From Cichorium intybus (taxonomy: Eukaryota > Streptophyta > Magnoliopsida > Asterales > Asteraceae), in contig CM042016.1 of the NCBI GenBank assembly GCA_023525715.1, positions 61,789,882-61,853,881 on the forward strand: a stretch of 64,000 bases of DNA. Direction: 5' to 3'. The notes beneath the pieces were generated by a model that saw only the letters and a list, made by a program, of their open reading frames with translations, did no database searches and had not been told where the DNA came from. Of this stretch, positions 23,403 to 33,871 are shown piece after piece. Within the stretch, counting starts at the first letter, position 1, and every line of letters begins with the position of its first letter. A program made the position numbers and the translations under genes.

Positions 23403-24702
23403 ATGACCACCGTAACCAAAGATTCGTGCAAAAACTTATGATGTTCAGACTGAGAAAATAAAATCAATAAATATTGTAAATTAAACGATAATCTAGTCAA
23501 ACAAATGTTCGATCTTGAAAACCTTGTCTATAACACTAAGAAGAAAGTAAAACCTCTTCAATAAGCGTTAGAAGCTAAAAAGAACGATTTTAATAAATTG
23601 CAAGAAGACTACAGTGTAAAAACTTGTCAGCTTAACTTTGCTAATGAGGAAGTTGTCAGATTGACTACCGAGCTTGATTCCTTGAAAGCAAGATTTCAAA
23701 ACACTGAATTCACTTTCGAAAAATTCAGGGGTCAAGCGCGATAGTCGAATCGATGATTGAGCACCAGATCAAATGGAATGATAACCAAGGTCTAGGGTAC
23801 AAAAGTGTTCCACCTCCATTTAATAATAATTGTACCCCACCCCTCAATCTAAATGATATTTTTCTCCCTGAAAAATCCAGCCAGGCTGAGAGAGCTGTGA
23901 TAGAAAATACTAATGTTCTTGTTGAGCGTGCAGATAAAGTTCAAAAGAATGATAAAGAATTCTGCTGTGAAAAGAATTCTTCTGCAACCACATCAAATAC
24001 ACCTCTAGAACAAAGCACTAAAATGGCTGGCTGTTCAACAAAGAATGATGGTACTACTAGGGGTTCCAATGATCAGACTTCTGATAAATACAAGCCAAGG
24101 AAACCTATACATCAAGCAGCTATGTGCACATGTAGTTGCGGGCACTCTCAAAGGCTATCCACTTCTGGACTAGGACCTAGTTTAAATCATACTATGCTGA
24201 AAAACAGACATGTTATAGTTGTGGAAATCTACGACACATAGCCAGAAACTGTCATCAGCAAGCTCAAACTCACAAAATTGCACAAAGAGGGAGAACCATC
24301 AAGAGACACATCTCAAGGTCTCACTCAAGAGATGGTGACTAGAATGTGGCTAAAGCTAGAAGGCAAGCACAAAAGGGAAGAAGGATTGACTCTAAAAATG
24401 GTTCCGCAAAGCCAAACTCTATGAAATCAATGTCTTCTCAAGAATCATCTTCCAACTCACACCGGCAATACAAACCAAAATCTAAGGGCAAGTCAAATCT
24501 CCAATCAAACACTGGAACATCCATTCGGTCAACCAAAGGGAAACCAATACCTAACTACCAATGGGTGCCTAAAGGGAGTACTTATAGACCCTCAAACTGT
24601 TCTATTAACACTTCAAACTCTATCCTTGATAAACAGGACATGGTGTGCGAGCAAGTAAACAGCTCAGACGGTAGTGACAGACCCAGTTACAAAATGGACT
24701 GA
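23403..24702 (+). pseudogene. gag: Element C gag, internally deleted
   Basis: A short N-terminus (MTTVTKDSC) at 23404 passes directly into a coiled-coil-like stretch (23480-23740), so the capsid region present in B is missing. The longest frame (23753-24241) starts MIEHQIKWND and contains the YKSVPPPFNN motif shared with B. After a frameshift near 24200 an intact CCHC zinc knuckle (CYSCGNLRHIARNC) is readable at about 24206-24247. A Lys/Ser-rich nucleocapsid tail runs to 24702. Such a protein could bind RNA but not assemble a particle. Confidence 0.75.
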
Positions 24703-24715
24703 ACTAATCATGCAT

Positions 24716-24960
24716 TGTGTGCAGGAGTAGCCATGGAGGTATATCATCAAACTTCAGTTTGCTGGTAATGGCTGCTCTATGCACATAATGGGAGACCTTT
24801 CTCTACTGTGATCAATTCAAATCCTTGTAGAGAGCAAGTGTTCGTTACGGGAAAGGGAAATGGTGCTCACTAATTGGAAACTTCTTCAAGGCTCTTTTAA
24901 ATTACAGATATATGGTTTGATCACTCCGATCTCTTCTCTCTGATCTTGGTCTGAAGTGCT
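24716..24960 (+). pseudogene. pol: Element C pol remnant with large internal deletion
   Basis: Only the start (a GVAMEVYHQT-type protease lead at about 24724) and the end (a FFKALLNYRYMV-like RNase H tail near 24870-24905) remain. The junction lies at about 24860-24875. Compared with B, at least 2 kb encoding protease, integrase, RT and RNase H are absent. Confidence 0.7.
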
Positions 24961-25034
24961 TATATAATGTTTTTTTATTTTAATTTCGTGACAAACTTTA
25001 GCTTGTTTAGTTTTTATTTTTTTTCCGTGCTCAA

Positions 25035-25048
25035 GTTTGGGGGGAGAG
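25035..25048 (+). promoter_or_regulatory. Internal polypurine-like tract 1 of element C
   Basis: GTTTGGGGGGAGAG occupies the place matching the tract after pol in B. An A-rich stretch follows, as in B. Confidence 0.45.
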
Positions 25049-26160
25049 TTGAATTTTTCTTTAAAAATTATAAAATCCAAAATTACAAAAATAATGTCTG
25101 TATAACTGTGTTGTTCAAATGTCCGACCTTGCCTTCATTATTCCTATTTGGAAATATATCCGTGTAGATAACAAGAGCTGTTCTTCAAGTCAAATAAAAT
25201 TCACATATATTGCAAAATAAAATAATTAGAATTGAAATGATGCATAGAATCGGTGTCTACTTAATTTCCTCTACATACATGGTTTGTCAATCCTGGGTTT
25301 CCCAACGGTTTAGGTCTGAGAGAAACTTTTAGTATACTATCTAGGTCTGCTGAGTGTGTCCAATTGTCACAACCCACACTAAAGCAGTGTGTGGTTAGGC
25401 TAAAAGAGGCCAATGCGTCCACATGTCAAAAGGGTCATTAGGATTAAATGAAAATAGGCACAAAATCAGCCCATCTAGAGACCCTAAAAGAGGCCAATGT
25501 GCTTACATATTTAAAGCCTAAGGAGCATCAATGTAAATTGTATAAGAACTCCTCGAAAACATGCCAATGATGCACAAAAGAAGGAGCAATGACATTGCAT
25601 AAAACTTCATAAAAGATTCCAATGTTGCACAAGGCAAAAGAGTAAGGAAAACATGTAAGAGTTATGACTAAAAAGGAACATAGACTTAGGAAAAGGAGCC
25701 AGTTAACCAAAGTGTTTCTCGATTAGAAAGGGGAGATAACCTGTGTATGTTATGGAAATTTTGTTTGAGAGATAGATTCTCGAGATAAAGCTTTTCGCTT
25801 AAAGTGAAGAAAGCGGAAAAACGTTTCGAAATGAAACGAATTTTGAAGATAACTATCCGGGTTGGCGATTCTCTAAGACACAATAACAGTTCCTATTCTT
25901 CTATAAATTCTAAATTGTATATACACTATTTTGACAAAAGTTGTCTTGTGATGCAATTGTTAGAGTTCTGCTTGCGATGAAAACGTAAGCCTATTCTGAA
26001 AATATCAACCGAATATGGAACTAACTTTAATTTGGTAGGAATATTTGGATTGATGTTTGCATTGCTGAAAAAGAATGAATCTATGTTCATTTTATTTTAA
26101 TTCTTGTTTATTTATTTTTTTAATCTTTTAGAAAATCAAATTTGTTTTCTTAAATCTTTG
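25049..26160 (+). other. Non-coding interval of element C
   Basis: About 1.1 kb without a credible frame. A 17-nt motif (AAAGAGGCCAATGYGYC) occurs twice near 25402 and 25488. No family match recognised. Confidence 0.4.
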
Positions 26161-26176
26161 ATTTAGGGGGAGAAAA
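26161..26176 (+). promoter_or_regulatory. Internal polypurine-like tract 2 of element C
   Basis: ATTTAGGGGGAGAAAA shares the core AGGGGGAGA with the terminal tract at 29681 and with B at 14748, but no LTR follows. Confidence 0.5.
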
Positions 26177-27110
26177 TCAAATAAAAAATTAAAAATTGCG
26201 AAAATCAAATAAAAATTAAAATTGTTTTATTTTGACTTTTAAATTAAAATTTGACTGAATTTAATTTTTTTAATCCATTTTATTTAATTTTGTTTTTATA
26301 TGTCACGAAATTTGAATTCAATTTTTTTGGGGCCGAAATCGTTTTGGGTGGGACTTTGGTGTTCGGTGGGCTATGGGCCGAAAATCCCTAAACCCATTAG
26401 GGTTTTTCGGGGTACTTAAGCTCTCCACCGGCTCCCTCTTTCTCTTTTCTCGCAAGCCCTAACTCGACATCTCCTTTCTCTCAAACTCTCTCTCGAACTC
26501 TCGCAGCTACTCCGTCTCTCTCTCTCGGTTTCACGTTTTCACCGTCAAAATGTGAAATTTGTTGCAAAACATGTGAATGACCTCGATAATGTGTTTTTGT
26601 GTATCGATTTTTTAATTTTTGCAGGTTTTCGGGGTCGTTTTTGAGGTTTCGGTACCGAAACAAGGGTTTTCGCCCTCTGTGACGTCAGCGACCAAACCGG
26701 GTTATCGGTTGGATCCGGGTCGGACCGGAAACATCTATTGACCCGATACATTCCGACAGATAAACCCTATCTGGATAGAAATCCATTTTAACCCGATCAA
26801 TTCGCTTCATCCGGATATGCTGCGAACCGACCCGCCTTGAACCGAAATGGTCTTTCGTGTGTAATGGACCCATTTCGAGTGTTTTAGACGAATATTAAGC
26901 TAAATTGGACCAATAACCTTTTTATTAGGCAAAATATTTCTTTTGGATTAAGTTCAAAATTAATTTGAATTTAATTATTAAAATTCGATAATTTTTTAAT
27001 TAATTCACAATTCTGTAAATTAATCTCAAGGAAATTATTTTATCAAGGAAATGCGAGTTAATTTAAGTTGTGCAAGATATTTTCTTACTTGGATAGCTTG
27101 GTGCAGATCA
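26177..27110 (+). promoter_or_regulatory. Leader or candidate internal promoter of element C extra ORF
   Basis: AT-rich to about 26320, then a stretch resembling LTR U3 sequence of family B (repeated GGGCCGAAA and TTCGGTGGGC motifs, 26330-26410). A strongly pyrimidine-rich patch (CTCTCTC runs, 26422-26530) with CAAGCCCTAA, typical of plant 5' untranslated regions, follows. No coding is seen before the ATG at 27111. A GCAGGTTTTCGG near 26621 may be a splice acceptor. Confidence 0.4.
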
Positions 27111-29658
27111 ATGGCAGCTACAAACTACTTGAAGCATGTGGACTCCCACAATATTCCCGGCTATCTGATGCCATCGTATCCTTAGCTCTCACGCTTTACG
27201 CGTTAATGCAGTCATTTGCAAAGATCTCATTAATGACTTCTAGAAAGGTGCTGCTATCAGCAAAGAAGGGGAAGGTGCTGTGACCATCAAGTTGACTGTG
27301 CAAGGAGTCGAAATTGTCATCTCTGAGTAAGTGATTCGAGAAGTTCTTGAATTTGGTGACAAGCCAGGGTTCCCGATTGAGTACCCTGTGGATAAAGTGA
27401 AGTCTGGGTTGGCTGAAATGTGCTATGAAGGGGGTTACCCACCCACTCTTAAGAAGATGCTTCCTCCTTTCTAGAAATTTCTTGCACACACGTCTAACGA
27501 GATCAACCAAGTTACCACTGCTGCCATCGTATCCTTAGCTCTACACTGGGAGTACAATTACTCGGGATATGTGTTTCAGGAGATGCAAAGCAACCTGCAG
27601 AGGATGAAAAAGGATCTCTTTTTAATGTATCCCCGGTTCTTGCAAGAGATATTCAATGAAAGATACCCCCAGCTTCAGAAGACTACAAACAAACTAGATC
27701 TGGAGCTTCTGGATCCTAACACTTTTGTTCTGATGAAGCAAGTGAGAAAGAACTCAGATGGCTACAAAGGATTGAGAGAGATAGTGAAGTTTGGCAGATT
27801 TGCTGATGTCGAAGAGACTCCTGAGGTATTTGTTGTACCTAATGCTGAAGTAGAGAGAGTCAGAGAAAATCTAGTGTTTGGGTATGAGAATGTAATAGAT
27901 ATTGATGATGAAGAAGAGAGTCAAGAAGAAGAAAATATTGAACTTACCGAGCAACAGTTTGCAGACCAGATGGCTAGTGTATTTGGCCCTTCAGGTGAAG
28001 AAACCGAAACAAAGAAAGAAACCTCTCAACCATCCGTGTTGATTCCTCCTCAGCATGATGCTGCTGCCACCATTGAGCAAGAAGAAGATGAGCGTGTTGT
28101 TGTTGTTAATGCAGAGCCCACTGAAGATGAATCTTATGATCCTACCTCCAACCTTGTACAAAAAAAGAGAAGAATACTGGATCCATGCCTAGGAGTCTAC
28201 TGTCCAGAGACTCCTAAAGTTACTTCTGTTTCTACACCTACACCCACTCAAACTGATACAAACCTTACAGCTCGGGTTGATCCAATCCCCATTATTCCTG
28301 AAGTTCAAAGACAAATCATCCAAGAAAACCCAAGCCCAGTCCTATGTTCGATTCCAGCCTAATGGACTTGGACACTCAAAGCCCAGTTCGAGATTGTGTA
28401 TGGGCCTTCCGGTGAAGAAGTGGTGGTGCCAACCACTGAATTTCATGCCGGTGGAAGCTCTTCTAATCCATTCCCTGCTGACACATCTAAGGGCAAGAAC
28501 ATATTGTTCGAGTCTGAGTTTGTTGATGTGGTCTCCCTACAGAATCAAGTTTTTGAGCTCGAACAGAAAATCACTAAGAAAGATTTACAAATTAGCAATC
28601 AAGAATTGTTAATTGGAAATCTTGATATAAGGATGGGAGAGCTTGAACAAGATAACTCTGCCAAAGCTCAGAAGATCACTCAATTTAAGGCAAACCTAGG
28701 TGGAGTCTCGGCATTATTCTTTGATTTGAGGTAGCGTCTATCTCAAAAGTTTAGAGATGATTTCTTTGCTCCCGATGTTGAAGAAAACAGAGCTGCTACT
28801 GCTTCTGATTCCCAACCATTTGCTCCCGGCCCAAGTGTGAATATTGATAATTATATCGCTTATGGGCCACACACTACTGAAGACAGGAGAGAAGAGCAGA
28901 GACAGAGGGGCTCCAGAAGGCAAAACGGGGAAATACGCTGGTGAGAGCAAACATTGATCAAAATGTTCATGATAATGATGAACCCGTGGCTTTTATTATC
29001 GATTTGCAAGAAAAACTCACCGACAAGTACAGAGATCGGTCTGGGATTAAGTTTCGGGGTTATGATGGTGACAAGAAGGTGTGGTGGGTGAAGAGAAATA
29101 CTGACAGAATGGAATACTACAACAAGCCCATCAGGTTCACATCCTGGACAAAGGTGGACTTGACGGAGTTATCTCGTGCTCCCTTCACGAATCCATCTGG
29201 GAATTCAGACGCTTGGCAATTCTTTAGATTCTTTGAGATTCGGGTTAGGACCGGCTTTAAGGGAATGAAAACTACTAAATCCTTTACCAAGAAGCTAATT
29301 AGAGTCAGAGATCCTCAAGGTAAACAGATCAAGCATGTTTATTGGCCTGCAACTGATAAACTCAAGGCCATTCCCATTCGAAAACCGCTTGCTGACGATT
29401 CTATTCATAACATGGAGTTTTGGGCATTTGACAAAGCTTTGAGATAATCAGATTTCTCTGCTTGAGCCCAAGGATTTACTGATGTTCGGTGAATGTGACA
29501 TAAAGAAGCTTGCTAGTTCTCAAATAGTGTTTGAAAACCATCTTTTTGAAGTCACTGCTAAACCATTCACAAGAACAGCTATAAGGATTGCTGAAAGAGG
29601 CTATTGGGCTGGGGCTTTGGCACGAGCTGATATGAATCTATTAGACCTTGAACTTTAA
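27111..29658 (+). pseudogene. Additional ORF (aORF) of element C, about 2.5 kb, lightly degenerate
   Basis: The start MAATNYLKHVDSHNIPGYL at 27111 is followed by a frameshift near 27170-27200. The remainder runs through 27571-28362 (a globular N-part with EMQSNLQRMKKDLFLMYPRF, then an acidic linker), a coiled coil at 28510-28730 with heptad-like Leu/Ile, and a C-terminal part at 28941-29447. It ends near GYWAGALARADMNLLDLEL, TAA at 29656-29658. Stops lie near 27238, 27327, 27472, 28360, 28732 and 29445, with frameshifts near 28360 and 28940. Proteins of this kind follow pol in some dicot copia elements. Function is unknown. The PPT lies only 20 bp downstream. Confidence 0.7.
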
Positions 29659-29678
29659 AAGATAAGAAAGCATTAAAC

Positions 29679-29690
29679 CAAGGGGGAGAT
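29679..29690 (+). promoter_or_regulatory. Polypurine tract of element C
   Basis: CAAGGGGGAGAT immediately before the 3' LTR, priming plus-strand DNA synthesis. Confidence 0.9.
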
Positions 29691-30055
29691 TTTTGGGCCC
29701 TATTTTGGTGGTTTATGCTTTCTCTAATTGGTCTGTAGGTGTTTTGGGCTTGTTAGTCTAGTTGTGGGTTTGGGCTTAATGTGTAATGGGCTTATTTTGT
29801 CTAGCTAGTATAAATAGCCTTCTAGTAGGCGTGTTTAGGGTTGATTGTTCGAAATCCACAAGGGGTGTCGAGTTGTGTGTGTGCTTGATCATTGTACTGG
29901 TTGTTATTCATTCAATGCAATTCTAGTGCATTTGATCTTTGAATTAATCTGATTTTCATCTTGTTCTTATTCTTGATTAAGGTTCAATTGGATTTCTGCA
30001 CCAATTGAATGATTATATGATTGATATCGTTTTTAGGTCAAAGACGAGACTAACA
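29691..30055 (+). repeat. 3' LTR of element C (365 bp)
   Basis: Begins TTTTGGGCCCTATTTTGG (terminal TG mutated to TT) and ends GACTAACA at 30055. TATA box at 29809-29817. It keeps about 50 bp (29970-30030) missing from the 5' LTR. Confidence 0.93.
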
Positions 30056-30800
30056 CAAATGGTATTGAAGTTTCCTTGGATAAGAAAATATTTGTAGAAG
30101 CACTAAAACTTCCATACCATACCCCTGGCACCCATTTCTTCTTGCCATCCAATGATGGCTGTGTCAAAATGTTCTACTGTATGGATTACGAGGATGACAT
30201 GACAACTTTATATGGATTCAAGAAAAACCATCACACCCTTGTGGCACTGTGTGGTGCATTTATGCTTGAGATGTCTGACCTGGAAAGTCGGTGGCAGTGA
30301 TACAGTCAAGAAGAGGATAGTGGACATCTTGTGGAGTCTATACTTTGGGTCCCCAGTTGACTATGCAAAGTTTTTGTTTGAAGATTTCTTGACTTACATT
30401 CCTATTCCAGTCAAAGTACCAAAGAAACTCCATTTTGTTAGGTTTTGGGCAATGTGTATAGAAAAACTCCATGAAATTCACCAAGTCCAAATTCCCACCG
30501 ATCCTGATGATGAACCTTTGGAGATTACTTGTTTAAAGGCCTACAGTTCCAAGATTGATCCAATTTTTGGGCAAGTGAGAAGATTGTCCAGGGGATCTTA
30601 AAATTCGGTGATCTTGAAAGTGAGTTTTGTCAAAAAGCACTTGGAAGCCACAGAAGGCATTGAGGCATACCCTCAAGCTCCACTCAGACAATGAGAACCA
30701 GCAAAGAAAGGAAAGAAACAAACTGATGAAGCACCACAAGAAAATGGTAAATCCAAAAAGTCTAAGCCAGTCTCGGTAGGTTTCTATTCTCCTAGTTAAC
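30056..30800 (+). pseudogene. Extra ORF of copia E, second segment
   Basis: It continues the frame interrupted at 22538 by C and carries VSLDKKIFVEALKLPYHTPG and HTLVALCGAFMLEMSD motifs, then a stop and a frameshift near 30298. The next frame (30212-30601) shows KKRIVDILWSLYFGSPVDYAKFLFEDFL and the segment ends in a Lys-rich stretch (KKGKKQTDEAPQENGKSKKSK) to about 30780. The Lys-rich end may serve nuclear or nucleic-acid binding, which is inference only. The CTCGGTG array follows directly. Confidence 0.6.
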
Positions 30801-30839
30801 AATTCTTGAATCTATGAAACATTGTATGATACTATTGAG

Positions 30840-31400
30840 GAAACGTGATTACAACCTCTATGTGTCAATTGAAACTGTTATAAATTCTCAATTCAGTGTA
30901 AAATTGTTCAAATTCGATGACCATGTTCAACTCGTGTTAAATCTCAACTTTTGTGTAGTTATTTAGAGTATAAGCAAATTTGGTCTATAGTTGGTCTCAT
31001 TCATGTTTGTATGTATTTAGCATGTTAACTTCAACCTCTGTGTAAAGTTTTAAACTTCGGTGTCTATGTCCAACTTGTTGTTAACCTTTCAACTTCGATG
31101 TATGTTTCAATCTTTGTGTCCATCCAACTTCGATGCATAATATTTTTTTTAAACTCTGTGTCTTATTTCAACTTTTCAAACTCAGTGCACCTCTTTCTCA
31201 ATGTCGGTGTACCAAAACAAATTTTCAACTTCGATGCACATAATTCTTAAGCTTGGTGTCATTTGTCAATTCTTAAGCTTGGTGTCATTTATCAATTCTA
31301 TGCTCGGTGTCATTTGTTAAGTTTGGTGTATTGTGTCCAAATTGAAACCTCGATGTAATGTTTCCATTTTTCAACTTCGGCCCAATTTTTAGACTCGATG
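30840..31400 (+). repeat. Degenerate (A/C)TTCG(G/A)TGT array inside the extra-ORF region of E
   Basis: Roughly 15-18 copies of a motif such as AACTTCGGTGTC, CAACTTCGATGTA, AAGCTTGGTGTCA and GCTCGGTGTCATT lie in 560 bp without coding. The stretch separates two coding segments and could be an intron or a spacer. It resembles the array at 21340-21740. Confidence 0.65.
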
Positions 31401-31707
31401 CAAATTTTTGTTTTCCCTTTATATGTGACAAATATTTCTTCCAAATTGTGTGCATCATAACTTATCTTGTTATAAGTAACAACATAGATGTCAAATCTTC
31501 AATTTATTGAAATACTTTTCTTTAGACATTTTTGGAAATCCAAGTTTTTATTTGCTCAACATTTTGTTTTTTTGATTCAAATATGTTGCACAAAAAATTT
31601 TAATTTTTGGAAATCCAAAATCCTTTTGGTCATGACTTGAAGTGTCTTTGATTGTTCCAAGTGATGCTAAAAAAGGTATTTGACTATCTTTTGTTTGTTC
31701 TCACCGT
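31401..31707 (+). other. Non-coding spacer in extra-ORF region of E
   Basis: AT-rich with TTTGG- and ATCCAAA-type runs. Nothing recognisable. Confidence 0.4.
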
Positions 31708-31938
31708 TTGATGTTGTTTACAAAAAAGTTCACCTCTTGGGATATTGCAAAAGAAAACAAAGAAGCCGAAAAACAGAACAGACCAATTAAAGAAAAAGAA
31801 AAACAAAAACAAAAAGAAGCCAAAAAACAGAACTTGGTTCACAAAGAAAAAAGTCCTACGAAAGCACCACCGAAGTTAGCAGCAGTTGGTACCCATGTGT
31901 ACATGAAGTTTGATAATGTAATCAGGCACCAGAACTAG
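31708..31938 (+). pseudogene. Extra ORF of copia E, third segment (Lys/Glu-rich)
   Basis: A 76-codon frame beginning MMLFTKKFTSWDIAKENKE, dominated by KEKEKQKQKEAKKQ-type charged sequence and likely helical, then VGTHVYMKFDNVIRHQN. It runs into the SINE inserted at 31939, and the frame resumes after the SINE. Confidence 0.55.
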
Positions 31939-32078
31939 CAAGGTGATATACTAACAAGGAGGTCATGGGTTCAAACCCTGACACTAACATAACAAGGAGT
32001 AGTTTAGGAGTAGGAGTAGGATATATTTGACGTTCTAAAAAATAATAATAATAAAAAAATAAAAAAAATAATAAAAAA
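31939..32078 (+). mobile_element. tRNA-derived SINE with 11-bp TSD
   Basis: About 140 bp with a B-box match GGGTTCAAACCC at 31968-31979, an A-box-like TAGCAAGGTGAT at 31936-31947 (overlapping the target-site copy) and an A-rich tail of AATAATA/AAAAAAA units (32038-32078). The flanks ACCAGAACTAG at 31928-31938 and 32079-32089 are identical. Removing the SINE restores the E extra-ORF frame across the join. The A-box/TSD overlap makes the exact start uncertain by a few bases. Confidence 0.82.
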
Positions 32079-32089
32079 ACCAGAACTAG

Positions 32090-33871
32090 ATCGAATGGAA
32101 TTTGCAACGACGCTTTAATGTCCGAAACGAGCATTTAAAGATAAATAAACCCTTTGGCAAAGAACAAGACACATATACACCGGTCACTTGCACCTGGCAA
32201 AACAAGTTCCAAACCGAAATAGACGAGAGTAACAAATACATCTCCTTGGAACTCTCAAAAATGGTAGGCGATACATTTTTGAAGAAAAAGAAAGAAACTG
32301 GGCAGAGATAGTTAAACACATCGTTCATTTGACTTATGAGGCCTTTTTAGCTAGAGAGAATAAGAAGAATGCTCCAAAGACCTCAAGGAAGACCTCTCCC
32401 CTGAGAGATCCAACACGGGAGCGTGCGTCCCCTGTCAAAGAGACATCTCCAGCAAAAGAGCCACACACATCTCCAACAAAAGAACCACACAGAGATGAAA
32501 CGGGTGATCACATCCTTCTCTCCGAAACCGCCTATCACTTGTTTTGAAGCGACTTCTTGATGTGTCCATGCCCAGGGTTACAAAGCCATTTGATCTCAAC
32601 ATTCATGACACCAACTCTACATCTCTTCCAAAGGATCAGGAGCCTCCTCATCCTTCTACTACGGTGTCCAAGGAAGAGTTATCTGTGCTAGACAAGAAGT
32701 TGGACTAACACATATCCATCGTGTCGGACTTGAAAAAGTCCCAATCTATTGCTGATTTGGTGACAGAGATTGTAGGATTAAGACAAAAGGTAGAGGCATC
32801 GGAGAAGAAAGAACTAAACATTGATGAAGTTGCACAACAAGCCATCACAAAAGGCTTGAACAAGATAAATGAGACAAGGAAACAGGATGCCAAGGACTTG
32901 ATGAAGTAGTCCACCGAAACCATGGTAAGTGTGAAGAAAGTAGTGGATGACTTGGCCATTCTAAATGACAGTATCACCACCCAAGTTATGACATTATTTG
33001 AGTCCACCGATACTTATCTCTAAAGTGTTTAGCAAGACAACTTCTCACTCAGGGCAACACACACACTTCTACTTCAACTGCTGACCACCACTCTATGGAA
33101 CATAACAAATACAGTTCGTGATCCTAATAACTGCCACACCCCTTGATGAATCCATTGAAAAGATAACCAAACTTTGCTCAAAGACAACTGCTGATGTTTC
33201 TGTTCATGTTATGAAAATAGGGTTGAAGATTTTTGAAGACTTGGCCCTCATCAAGAGGCACCTGCATGTGACCACATATGACGATCAGACCACAAGAGGG
33301 GGGAAGGTGCACTCTCTTGACAACGGAAAGGGTGTAATATATATTCATGATGATGATGATGATGCGCATGATGATGACGGCTTGAATGCCGAAAGAGAAA
33401 AGAAAACAGAAGGTGATTATGATCATGGTGATGGTAAGAAACCCAAAGAAACTTCTCCTCCACCCTCACCAAAAAAGACTCCTTCACCGAAGTCATCGCC
33501 CAAGAAAGCTTTTACAACTCCCAGAACTCCAAGTCACTCCTCTCCTCCATGAGATGAAGAACTCTTGTACTCTCCCATTAAGCAAACAAATGATCAGGCT
33601 ACCGTCAGAGTTATGGAAGAGTACTTTGATTCGCTTCCTGCTAAGTTCCAAGAGGACATAGATCATGAGATAAAAGCTGAAGTGACTGCAAACTAGGAAG
33701 GGCTGAGCCAACATGTCTTGAGTAGATTCTTGGATCTTCGGTCTCTGACAAATGATGACTATCGACCTGTCGAATCCTTTGCTCCTCCACCCAACCAAGA
33801 TTAGAGTTAGGATATCCCTTTGACTTGCAATGGGGAGAATTAGAAGATGTTTTTCAATCCTAACACAAATC
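32090..33871 (+). pseudogene. Extra ORF of copia E, fourth segment with coiled coil
   Basis: Coding resumes with RRFNVRNEHLKINKPFGKEQ and runs in changing frames: a Thr/Ser/Pro-rich repeat (SPTKEPH, SPAKEPH; 32380-32500), and a heptad-like coiled coil (SDLKKSQSIADLVTEIVGLR through KKVVDDLAILNDSITT, 32721-32980). An acidic His/Asp run (33346-33385) and a Pro/Ser/Lys-rich tail with SPKKTPSPKSSPKK (33460-33550) follow. Stops lie at about 32546, 32707, 32907, 33021, 33550, 33694 and 33803. Element D interrupts it at 33872. Coiled coils are typical of SIRE-type extra ORFs. Confidence 0.6.

Larger units (their letters stand above)
22539..30055 (+). mobile_element. Copia element C: deletion derivative with LTRs, TSD and extra ORF
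   Basis: Bounded by LTRs 22539-22851 and 29691-30055 and by the flanks CACAT (22534-22538) and CAAAT (30056-30060), a 5-bp duplication with one mismatch. It retains a primer site, a leader with a 30-bp-spaced motif array, the middle and end of gag, a small remnant of pol, internal purine tracts, a ~2.5-kb additional ORF and a true polypurine tract. The capsid part of gag and nearly all of protease, integrase, RT and RNase H are missing. LTR structure and gag relate it to element B. It is inserted in the additional ORF of E. Confidence 0.9.

Noticed and set aside
8453..30055. Pairing the B 5' LTR with the C LTRs as one element
   Set aside because: Only the layout and a few motifs are shared. 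C has its own pair of matching LTRs and a TSD.
31939..32078. tRNA gene, because of the B-box match
   Set aside because: No cloverleaf could be drawn. The A-rich tail and target duplication show a SINE.
33346..33385. Asp/His-run as a metal-binding domain
   Set aside because: It is a GATGAT simple repeat inside a decayed ORF.
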